A stretch of 5,429 bases of DNA from Labilithrix luteola (GTDB lineage Bacteria; Myxococcota_A; Polyangia; Polyangiales; Polyangiaceae): contig JAMFST010001011.1 of NCBI GenBank assembly GCA_026225435.1, positions 1 to 5,429 on the forward strand, given 5' to 3'. A program made the position numbers and the translations under genes. Position 1 is the stretch's first letter. The number at the start of each line of letters is the position of its first letter. Shown piece after piece: positions 1 to 5,143 of the stretch. The notes under the pieces were generated by a model. That model ran no database searches. It was not told where the DNA came from and saw only the letters and a list, made by a program, of their open reading frames with translations.

Positions 1-427
1 GATCGACGGCGTCGCGCTGGTGCAGGAGTACGTGCCGGCGCGCGACGGCCGCGTCTACCGCTGCGAGACGCTCGACGGCCGCTTCCTCTACGCGCTCGCC
101 CTCGACGGCGCCGGCTCCACCTTCGATCTCTGCCCCGCGGACGTGTGCATGGTCGACAAGCCGAGCATCACCATCACCGCCTTCACCCCGCCGCCGGAGA
201 TCGTCCGCGCCGTCGAGGCGATCGCCAAGGCCGCTCACCTCGATGTCGGCGGCGTCGAGTACATGATCGACGATCGCGACGGCAAGGCGCGCTTCTACGA
301 TCTCAACGCGCTCTCCAACTTCGTCGCCAACCCGGTGGCGACGATCGGCTACGACCCGCACGAGAACCTGGTCGACTTCCTCGTCGGCGAGATCCGCACC
401 GCCCACCAGAAGAGGACGGCAGCATGA
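1..427 (+). CDS. ATP-grasp domain protein, C-terminal part (5' truncated by window edge)
   Basis: The reading frame is open from base 2 to the TGA at 425-427, giving 141 residues with no start in view. A GTG at 20 is only an internal codon, because the frame continues upstream of it and the sequence there (IDGVALVQEY) is already conserved-looking. The segment resembles the C-terminal half of a RimK-like ATP-grasp ligase. A QEYVPA strand near residue 9 is followed by a basic strand (GRVYRCE), then GGVEYMIDD near residue 84 and FYDLNALSNF near residue 99, where the Glu and the D-x-N pair would bind Mg-ATP. Such enzymes join a carboxylate to an amine or thiol through an acyl phosphate, but the substrate cannot be read from this part. 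The stop overlaps the start of the downstream monooxygenase, so the two are co-translated. The family call is fairly sure; the specific reaction is unknown. Confidence 0.8.
   Translation, partial: IDGVALVQEYVPARDGRVYRCETLDGRFLYALALDGAGSTFDLCPADVCMVDKPSITITAFTPPPEIVRAVEAIAKAAHLDVGGVEYMIDDRDGKARFYDLNALSNFVANPVATIGYDPHENLVDFLVGEIRTAHQKRTAA
411..416 (+). promoter_or_regulatory. Ribosome binding site of the LLM monooxygenase gene
   Basis: AGAGGA lies 7 nt before the ATG at 424, inside the end of the ATP-grasp gene. It is the best Shine-Dalgarno match seen in the window. It fixes the LLM start at 424, even though the same frame stays open far upstream (to about 145) as a shadow of the ATP-grasp gene. 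Confidence 0.7.
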
Positions 428-1449
428 GGTACGGCTTCTGGGCGCCGGTCTTCGGCGGCTGGCTGCGCAACGTGCCCGACGAGGGGATGCGCGCCGACTG
501 GCCGTACATGCGCGACCTGTGCGTCCGCGCCGAGCAGATCGGCTTCGACCTCACCTTGCTCGCCGAGCTGAACCTCAACGACATCAAGGGGACCGACAAG
601 CCCGCGCTCGACGCCTGGTCGACGGCGGCGGCGCTGGCTGCGGTGACGACGAAGCTCGAGCTGATGGTGGCGGTGCGCCCCAACTTCCACCACCCGGCGC
701 TCTTCGCCAAGCAGGCGGCCAACATCGACAACATCGCCGGCGGGCGGCTCTCGCTCAACGTGGTGTCGTCGTGGTGGGCGGAGGAGGCGAAGAGTTACGG
801 GCTCCCCTTCGATCAGCACGACGATCGCTACGGGCGCACCTCCGAGTGGCTCGAAGTGGTGGACGGCCTGTGGACCAAGCCGCGGCTCGATCATCAGGGG
901 AAGCGCTACCAGCTGACCGAGGCCATCTGCGAGCCGAAGCCGGTGCGCAAGCCGCGCCCGGTGATCTATGCCGGCGGCGAGTCGGAGACCGCCAAGACGA
1001 TGATCGCCACCCAGTGCGACGCCTACGTCATGCACGGTGACGAGCCGGAGCTCATCGCCGAGAAGATCGCCGACATGCGCCAGCGCCGCGAGCGCGCCGG
1101 CAAGCCGCCGATGACGTACGGGATGGCCGCCTACGCCATCGTCCGCGACAGCGAGGAAGATGCGCGGCGCGAGGTGGAGCGGATCACCAAGCTCGATCCA
1201 GCGGCCCCCGGCTTCGCCAACTTCCAGCAGTGGCTCTCGGGGACCGAGCTCGAACGGGAGCTGAAGCTGCAGGAGTACTCGGTCTCGAACCGTGGGCTCC
1301 GTCCGAACCTCGTCGGCACGCCCGAGCAGGTGCGCGCGCGCGTCGCCGAGTACGAGCGCGCCGGGCTCGATCTCCTGCTGCTGCAGATGAGCCCTCAGCT
1401 CGAGGAGATGGAGCGCTTCGCGGCGACGGTGATCCGCGCTCACTCCTGA
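424..1449 (+). CDS. LLM-class flavin-dependent monooxygenase (SsuD/SfnG-like)
   Basis: This complete gene of 341 residues begins MRYGFWAPVFGGWLRN. It looks like a bacterial luciferase-like FMNH2-dependent monooxygenase of the alkanesulfonate/dimethylsulfone monooxygenase type, a cytosolic TIM-barrel enzyme that uses reduced flavin from a partner reductase and O2. Supporting landmarks are LMVAVRPNFHHP (about 80-91), AGGRLSLNVVSSWW (about 105-118), FDQHDDRYGRTSEWL (about 129-143), IYAGGESE (about 181-188), CDAYVMHGD (about 198-206) and the C-terminal RGLRPNLVGTPEQV (about 290-303). Length is normal for the family. The ATGA overlap with the ATP-grasp gene and the strong ribosome site at 411-416 support this start and translational coupling. 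No flavin reductase gene is in the window. Substrate is not determined: sulfonate cleavage is possible, but oxidation of a product made by the ATP-grasp partner is equally plausible. The family is near certain; the SsuD/SfnG subgroup is likely. Confidence 0.92.
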   Translation: MRYGFWAPVFGGWLRNVPDEGMRADWPYMRDLCVRAEQIGFDLTLLAELNLNDIKGTDKPALDAWSTAAALAAVTTKLELMVAVRPNFHHPALFAKQAANIDNIAGGRLSLNVVSSWWAEEAKSYGLPFDQHDDRYGRTSEWLEVVDGLWTKPRLDHQGKRYQLTEAICEPKPVRKPRPVIYAGGESETAKTMIATQCDAYVMHGDEPELIAEKIADMRQRRERAGKPPMTYGMAAYAIVRDSEEDARREVERITKLDPAAPGFANFQQWLSGTELERELKLQEYSVSNRGLRPNLVGTPEQVRARVAEYERAGLDLLLLQMSPQLEEMERFAATVIRAHS

Positions 1450-1460
1450 GGCGCGAGACG

Positions 1461-2438
1461 TCAGCCCGGAACGTCGACCACGACCTTGCCGCGCGTGCCG
1501 CCGGCGGCGACGAGCTGGTGCGCCTCCTCGGCCTGGGCGAGCGAGAACGTCCGCGGGTCGAGCAGGGCGGTGATCTTCCCCGCCTCCGCCATCGCCGCGG
1601 CGCGCGTCAGGATCTCGCCGTGGTGCGCGCGCCCCTCGCCGGTGAGCAGCGGCAGCAAGGTGAAGACGCCGGAGAAGCTGGCGGCGCGCATCGACAGCGG
1701 CGTGAGCGAGTGAGGACCGCGCCCGAGCGCGCTGGTCACGCGACCGAAGCGACGTACCGCGGAGAAGGCCGCGTCGAGCACGGCGCCGTCGACGGTGTCG
1801 TAGATGACGTCGAAGCCGCGTCCGCCGGTGTGCGCCTGGACGTGGTCGGCAAGGGGAACGTCGCGCGACAGATAGGTGGAGCCGGTCCCCTCGATCTCCG
1901 CGCGCTTCTTCTCGCTGTCGACGGCGAAGACCTCCGCTCCGAAGGCACGCGCGAGCTGCACGACGATCCGGCCGACGCCACCGGCGCCGAGGACCAGCAC
2001 CTTCTCGCCGGAAGCGACCGCGCAGCGATCGACCAGCCCCTCCCAGGCGGTGATGATGACGAGAGGAAGCGCCGCCGCCTCGCGAAACGAGAGGTTCGCC
2101 GGCTTGCGCGCGAGGAGCTCTTCGGGCACCGCGATCTGCTCGGCGAGCGTCCCCTGGTGACCACCGACGCCGCCGACGAGGCCGTACACCTCGTCGCCGA
2201 TCTCGAAGCGATCGACCCCGGCGCCGAGCTTCTCGACGACCCCGGCCATGTCCACGCCGAGCACCGCGGGGGCCGGCTGCTGCGCGTGGTCCCCCTTCCC
2301 CTGGTGAATCTTGATGTCGAGCGGGTTCACCGCGCTCGCCCGGATGCGCACGAGCACCTCTCCCGCACCGGGCTCCGGCGCGGGCAGATCGGTCAGACGG
2401 AGCGGCGCACCGGCGGCCTCGAAGAGAGCGGCTTTCAT
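1461..2438 (-). CDS. MDR-superfamily NAD(P)H-dependent oxidoreductase (quinone oxidoreductase / zinc-independent alcohol dehydrogenase-like)
   Basis: This complete protein of 325 residues begins MKAALFEAAGAPLRL. The N-terminal GroES-like domain (about 1-120) carries EVLVRIRASAVNPLDIKI and VLGVDMAGVVEKLGAGVDRFEIGDEVYG. The Rossmann domain follows, with AALPLVIITAWEGL (about 122-135) and the nucleotide-binding loop GAGGVG at 151-156. The C-terminus GKVVVDV is typical of the family. The usual catalytic-zinc Cys and the four-Cys structural-zinc lobe are absent, so it should act as a zinc-independent enone or quinone reductase. Residue D174 follows the second Rossmann strand (FAVDSEKK). An acidic residue there often favours NADH over NADPH, but this is only a hint. 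It lies 4 nt downstream of the pentapeptide gene, and probably shares its transcript. It converges on the LLM gene with an 11-nt gap. The physiological substrate is unknown. Confidence 0.92.
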   Translation of the reverse strand: MKAALFEAAGAPLRLTDLPAPEPGAGEVLVRIRASAVNPLDIKIHQGKGDHAQQPAPAVLGVDMAGVVEKLGAGVDRFEIGDEVYGLVGGVGGHQGTLAEQIAVPEELLARKPANLSFREAAALPLVIITAWEGLVDRCAVASGEKVLVLGAGGVGRIVVQLARAFGAEVFAVDSEKKRAEIEGTGSTYLSRDVPLADHVQAHTGGRGFDVIYDTVDGAVLDAAFSAVRRFGRVTSALGRGPHSLTPLSMRAASFSGVFTLLPLLTGEGRAHHGEILTRAAAMAEAGKITALLDPRTFSLAQAEEAHQLVAAGGTRGKVVVDVPG

Positions 2439-2440
2439 GA

Positions 2441-2444
2441 CCTC
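2441..2444 (-). promoter_or_regulatory. Close-spaced GAGG before the MDR start, overlapping the upstream stop
   Basis: On the minus strand the junction reads GATTGAGGTCATG. The TGA at 2443-2445 ends the pentapeptide gene, GAGG at 2441-2444 shares two bases with that stop, and ATG starts at 2438. The GAGG-to-ATG gap is only 2 nt, shorter than usual, so initiation may rely on re-initiation by ribosomes finishing the upstream gene. Confidence 0.35.
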
Positions 2445-3099
2445 AATCCCGTACCACCAGCCCGAACATCACGGCCAGCGCGCTCGCCTGCTCGCGATTC
2501 ACGATGAGCCCGCGCACCTCGGCCGGGCCGATGGTGACGCCGTTCAGGTTCGAGCGGCTCACGTCGGTCCCGGCGAGCTTGGCGCCAGTGAAATCGGCGC
2601 CTTGCAGATCGCAGTCGACGAAGCTGGTGCCGCCGAGGTTGGCGCCGTGGAAGTCGACCTCGCGCAGCTGGCAGCTCTCGAACACCGTTCGCGAGACGCA
2701 CGCATCGGCGAACGAGGCGTAGTCGAGGTGGCAGTCGACGAAGCGCACGTCCTCCAGCTTGGCCTCGGCGAGCTTCGCGCCGGTGAGCCGGCAACCGCGC
2801 AGCAGGCAGCCGGTGAAGCCGGCGCCGCGCCACTCGATCAGCGGCAGCGTGCTCCGCTCGCACACGACGTCGGACCAGCGCACGGTGGACAGCTTGCTCT
2901 CGTCGAAGGCCGAGCTGGTGATGTGCACGCCGTCGAAGCGGACCGAGTCGGCGCGCTGGGAGGTGAAGGCGCCACCGTCGATGCGCACGTGCTCGATCAG
3001 CTGCCGCGGCTCGAAGCGCAGCGAGGGGAACGGTTCGAGCTCCGCGGGAAGCTCGGGCGCGCGCGGGGTGCCGATGCTGGCGCTGACTTTGCGGGGCAT
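2443..3099 (-). CDS. Pentapeptide-repeat protein (right-handed quadrilateral beta-helix)
   Basis: This protein has 218 residues from MPRKVSASIG. After a Pro-rich N-terminus (about 1-34), a bulky hydrophobic residue (mostly Leu, Phe, Ile or Val) occupies nearly every fifth position from about 35-40 to 200 without a register break. Small residues (Ala, Cys, Ser, Thr, Val) sit two positions earlier. That is the A(D/N)LXX pattern of pentapeptide-repeat proteins, and roughly 30 or more pentads make about eight coils. Clear repeats include GADFTGAKL and GANLGGTSF. The C-terminal cap RGLIVNREQASALAVMFGL is probably a short helix. Some relatives mimic DNA and protect gyrase from inhibitors (Qnr/MfpA), but most have no known role and I assign none here. 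I prefer the ATG at 3097-3099. An in-frame ATG at 3142-3144 would add 15 basic residues, but it overlaps the start codon of the divergent gene. No signal peptide is seen. The MDR gene follows after 4 nt. Confidence 0.88.
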   Translation of the reverse strand: MPRKVSASIGTPRAPELPAELEPFPSLRFEPRQLIEHVRIDGGAFTSQRADSVRFDGVHITSSAFDESKLSTVRWSDVVCERSTLPLIEWRGAGFTGCLLRGCRLTGAKLAEAKLEDVRFVDCHLDYASFADACVSRTVFESCQLREVDFHGANLGGTSFVDCDLQGADFTGAKLAGTDVSRSNLNGVTIGPAEVRGLIVNREQASALAVMFGLVVRD

Positions 3100-3142
3100 G
3101 ACGGCACGCAGCCTACCGTGCCGGCGTGGTAAGTCGGCGGTC
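3100..3142. promoter_or_regulatory. Short divergent gap between the pentapeptide and TMEM14 genes
   Basis: The 43 bases must hold, or lie between, the start signals for both outward genes if both starts are right. No recognisable -35/-10 pair or strong Shine-Dalgarno site is visible on either strand. The plus side has only GGCGG just before ATG, and the minus side has TAGG about 13 nt before ATG. Promoters may overlap the opposing coding regions. Confidence 0.25.
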
Positions 3143-3466
3143 ATGTTCTCGCTGGTGCGCGCCTACTTCTTCGTCTTCGGCCTCCTCTCCATCGCCGGTG
3201 GCGTCATGGGCTTCGTCAAGGCGCAGAGCCGGGCGTCGCTCATCTCCGGCGGCATCGCTGGCGTGCTCCTCCTCGTCGCCGGCTACCTGATGGGCGCCTC
3301 GGCCACGCTCGCCGGGCCGATCCTCGGAATGGCCATCTGTCTCGCCCTCGCCGGTCGCTTCGTCCCGGCGTTCGTCCGCACCAAGAAGGTGATGCCGGCG
3401 GGGATGATGGCGGTGCTCAGCGTCATCGGCGCGCTGCTCCTGGTGGGGTTCCTCTCGCTCCGCTAG
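3143..3466 (+). CDS. TMEM14 family (Tmemb_14 / UPF0136) small membrane protein
   Basis: This protein has 107 residues and starts MFSLVRAYFF. It is almost entirely hydrophobic, with four candidate membrane segments at about 4-24, 33-51, 55-75 and 85-104. The signature GGVMGFVKAQSRASLISGG (19-37) matches the Gly-rich first repeat of the TMEM14 family, in which a G-x-x-G-(Y/F) motif is followed by a short polar loop and a second Gly-rich helix. Eukaryotic members have been linked to haem or fatty-acid movement (TMEM14C and plastid FAX proteins). Bacterial members are uncharacterised, so transport of a lipophilic compound is only a guess. Length is typical. The frame stays open upstream to 2759, but that part is a shadow of the pentapeptide gene; the hydrophobic sequence begins exactly at this ATG. 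It is convergent with the dehydrogenase gene and separated from it by a hairpin. Confidence 0.88.
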   Translation: MFSLVRAYFFVFGLLSIAGGVMGFVKAQSRASLISGGIAGVLLLVAGYLMGASATLAGPILGMAICLALAGRFVPAFVRTKKVMPAGMMAVLSVIGALLLVGFLSLR

Positions 3467-3478
3467 ATGGGCCGCAGT

Positions 3479-3504
3479 AGCGTCGGCGGTATTCCGCCAA
3501 CGCT
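3479..3504. terminator. Bidirectional terminator hairpin between convergent genes
   Basis: The left arm AGCGTCGGCGG (3479-3489) and right arm CCGCCAACGCT (3494-3504) form an 11-position stem with one C/A mismatch and a TATT loop. The hairpin starts 12 nt after the TMEM14 stop and its last base is also the last base of the dehydrogenase stop codon (TCA at 3504-3506 on the plus strand). There is no T-run on either side, as is common for high-GC hairpins. Its place between two convergent stops suggests that it ends both transcripts. Confidence 0.65.
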
Positions 3505-4457
3505 CAGCTCTTCGTTCGCTCGTCGAGCCAGCGGACCAAGTTGGCCACCGTGTCCTCGAAGAAGGCGCGGTACAGATCCTCGGTGACGTAGCCCAGGTGC
3601 GGCGTCGTCAGCACGTTGTCGAGCGTGCGGAACGGGTGGTCCGCCGGGAGCGGCTCGACGTCGAAGGTGTCGAGCGCGGCGCCGGCGATGCGCTTTTCCC
3701 GCAGCGCGGCGACGAGCGCGACCTCCTCGACGATGGGGCCGCGCGAGGTGTTCACCAGCCGCGCCGTCGGCTTCATCAGCCCGAGCTCCGTGGCGCCGAC
3801 GAGGCCGCGGCTGCGATCGCTCAGCACCAGGTGGACGGAGAGGTAGTCCGACTGGCGGAACAGCTCCTCCTTCGACACCAGCTTGGCGCCCTGCGCCTCG
3901 GCCTTCTCGGCCGTCAGGTTCTGGCTCCAGGCGATGACGTTCATCCCGAAGGCGCGCCCCACCTTGGCGACCTCGCTGCCGATGTTGCCGAGGCCGAGGA
4001 CGCCGAGCGTCTTGCCGTGGAAGTTCCCCCCCACGGTGCGCTGCCAGCCGCCGGCGCGGACATCCTCGTTCTCCCGCACCACGTGGCGCGCGCTGGCGAG
4101 CAGCAGCGCCCAGGTGTGCTCGATGGTGGACGTGCTGCTGTAGCGCGTGTGCCGCACGTCGATCCCGCGCTCGCTCGCGGCCTTCACGTCGATCGACGCG
4201 TTGCGCGGGCCGGTCGAGGCGATGAGGTGCAGGTTCGGCAGCCGGTCGAGCAGCGCGCGGGTCAGCGGGGTGCGTTCGCGCATGACGCAGATGGCTTCGA
4301 AGGGGAGGAGCCGCGCGACGATGTCGTCCTCCTTCGTCAGGTGGTCGTGGAACACGGTGACCTGCGCGCGCCCCTCGAGCACGGACCAGTCGGCCATCTT
4401 CAGGGCGACGTCCTGGTAGTCGTCGAGGACGGCGATGCGGGGGAGTGCGGGTGCCAT
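3504..4457 (-). CDS. D-2-hydroxyacid dehydrogenase family protein
   Basis: This complete protein of 317 residues begins MAPALPRIAVLDDYQDVA. It reduces a 2-keto acid to the D-2-hydroxy acid, or the reverse, with NAD(P)H in the cytosol. The substrate is not identifiable; glyoxylate/hydroxypyruvate reductase and phosphoglycerate dehydrogenase belong to the same fold. The Rossmann loop GLGNIG is at 155-160. The catalytic set is complete: Arg239 in VNTSRGPIVEE, Glu268 in DTFDVEPLP and His287 in TTPHLGYVTED. The substrate-side loop STGPRNASID (81-90) is also recognisable. After the second Rossmann strand the sequence is IAWSQNLT rather than an Asp-containing turn, which may permit NADPH. Length fits the short form without an ACT domain. 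The ATG at 4457 is preceded by only a weak ribosome site. The gene is convergent with TMEM14 and divergent from the zinc-ribbon gene. Confidence 0.94.
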   Translation of the reverse strand: MAPALPRIAVLDDYQDVALKMADWSVLEGRAQVTVFHDHLTKEDDIVARLLPFEAICVMRERTPLTRALLDRLPNLHLIASTGPRNASIDVKAASERGIDVRHTRYSSTSTIEHTWALLLASARHVVRENEDVRAGGWQRTVGGNFHGKTLGVLGLGNIGSEVAKVGRAFGMNVIAWSQNLTAEKAEAQGAKLVSKEELFRQSDYLSVHLVLSDRSRGLVGATELGLMKPTARLVNTSRGPIVEEVALVAALREKRIAGAALDTFDVEPLPADHPFRTLDNVLTTPHLGYVTEDLYRAFFEDTVANLVRWLDERTKS

Positions 4458-4557
4458 GGCCGCAGAGTAGATCCAAAAAACGACGGGCCCCGCCCGCCCG
4501 GGAACTCTTTGGCGGGTCGCGCGCTACAGCCGCGCCGCGGCCGGTGTCTTCCCGGTG
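4458..4557. promoter_or_regulatory. Divergent intergenic region between dehydrogenase and zinc-ribbon genes
   Basis: These 100 bases separate two outward-facing starts, so they should hold promoters for both. The only AT-rich patch is the run around 4471-4480. I see no convincing -35/-10 pair on either strand. A terminator-like hairpin (4475-4496) lies on the dehydrogenase side. The stretch nearest the zinc-ribbon gene is almost pure G and C, with the palindrome CCGCGG and no clear ribosome site. Confidence 0.35.
4475..4496 (-). terminator. Terminator-like hairpin plus T-run in the leader of the dehydrogenase gene
   Basis: Read on the minus strand, CGGGC-GGG-GCCCG (4496-4484) makes a 5-bp all-GC stem with a 3-nt loop. 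It is followed by TCG and six T residues (4480-4475). This has the shape of a short intrinsic terminator, but it points toward the dehydrogenase start 18 nt downstream rather than following a minus-strand gene. It could block read-through from the right, act as an attenuator, or be chance in GC-rich DNA. The stem is short. Confidence 0.3.
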
Positions 4558-5109
4558 ATGACCAGCGCCGGTTTGCCCTCCAGCTGTCCGCAATGCGGCG
4601 CAGCGGTCCACCCGCCGTCGGGTGGCACCTCCTTCACCTGTCCGTACTGCAAGCTCGCCATGACGGCCGAGCCACCGCGACCGAGCTTCAGCCCTCAGCC
4701 GGTGATGGCGCAGCCCGAGTCACGGGTCATCGTCGTCCACCACGGCGGCCCCTCGTTCTTCAGCACCTACTGGATGCTGCGGCTCGGCATCGTCGCGCTG
4801 GTCCTCATCGGCAGCGGCGGCCGCTGGATGATTCACCACTTCGGCGGCACGCGCGTGGGGGACCAGACGCTCGACGCCTTCGACGATCCGGCCCCCACGG
4901 CGCCAGCAGCAGCTACCGCGGCCACCGCAGCTGCCGTGGCCGCTGCCGCCCCACCGCCTTCCGCACCCGCGGCGCCGCCCGCGCCCGTACATCCGCCGCC
5001 GCCTGCTCCGGCGGTCGCGGTGCACGCTACGTCGCGGCCGCCCGCGCCGCACGCCGTCGGGCCGCGCACGTTCCCGCCGTCACCGCCGCTCCCGCCGCAC
5101 CATCACTGA
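4558..5109 (+). CDS. Zinc-ribbon, single-TM protein with long Ala/Pro tail
   Basis: This protein of 183 residues starts MTSAGLPSSC. The N-terminus has a zinc-ribbon pattern C-x2-C-x14-C-x2-C (Cys10, 13, 28, 31; CPQCGA and FTCPYCK). One membrane segment follows at about 71-88 (YWMLRLGIVALVLIGSG). A 70-residue low-complexity tail (about 111-183) is made of Ala and Pro, with a few His and Val, and ends PPLPPHHH. The likely arrangement is ribbon in the cytosol and tail across the membrane. The Ala/Pro tail would be an extended linker or wall-spanning stalk. No enzyme motif is present and I do not recognise a named family. A GTG at 4555 directly before the ATG is an equally possible start and would add one residue. 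The ribosome site is weak either way. The gene converges on the Cys-rich gene with a 21-nt gap. Confidence 0.75.
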   Translation: MTSAGLPSSCPQCGAAVHPPSGGTSFTCPYCKLAMTAEPPRPSFSPQPVMAQPESRVIVVHHGGPSFFSTYWMLRLGIVALVLIGSGGRWMIHHFGGTRVGDQTLDAFDDPAPTAPAAATAATAAAVAAAAPPPSAPAAPPAPVHPPPPAPAVAVHATSRPPAPHAVGPRTFPPSPPLPPHHH

Positions 5110-5113
5110 GCGA

Positions 5114-5143
5114 CGTCACGGGGTGCAGCGTCACTGCGTGCAG
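5114..5143. repeat. Tandem 15-bp direct repeat across a stop codon
   Basis: CGTCACGGGGTGCAG (5114-5128) is followed at once by CGTCACTGCGTGCAG (5129-5143), with 13 of 15 bases identical. The right copy contains the end of the Cys-rich gene. Because 15 is a multiple of three, the left copy repeats the tail in the same frame, giving C-T-Q-stop-R-C-T-P-stop on the minus strand. Confidence 0.7.

Noticed and set aside
349..1443. Long minus-strand open frame (364 residues) opposite the LLM gene
   Set aside because: It is rich in Arg, Leu, Ala, Val and His with no recognisable motif, and lies exactly antisense to a well-supported enzyme. Long antisense frames are expected in DNA this GC-rich.
1446..1464. 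CTGA...TCAG inverted repeat between the LLM and MDR stops as a terminator
   Set aside because: The stem is only 4 bp plus a mismatch with a 7-nt loop, and the arms are largely the two stop codons themselves. It is too weak to call.
1230..2507. Plus-strand open frame of 425 residues across the LLM/MDR junction
   Set aside because: It overlaps the end of the LLM gene and the whole MDR gene in other frames. Its composition is Arg/Ala/Asp/Glu-rich and without domain signatures.
2311..3132. Plus-strand frame with repeated VGAVEVDLAQL-like segments, looking like a repeat protein
   Set aside because: The periodicity is the complement of the pentapeptide repeats on the minus strand. The minus-strand reading has the correct A(D/N)LXX chemistry.
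4531..4546. CCGCGG-centred palindrome before the zinc-ribbon gene as an operator
   Set aside because: Short G/C palindromes are expected by chance here, and no second copy or known operator pattern was seen.
3463..4611. Minus-strand open frame of 382 residues over the dehydrogenase gene
   Set aside because: It is out of frame with the dehydrogenase, which carries a full catalytic set, and reads as Arg/Ala/Gly-rich low-complexity sequence.
4720..5069. Minus-strand Arg/Gly/Cys-rich frames opposite the zinc-ribbon gene
   Set aside because: They are the antisense of the Ala/Pro-coding GC repeats. No motif is seen and they are incompatible with the better-supported plus-strand gene.
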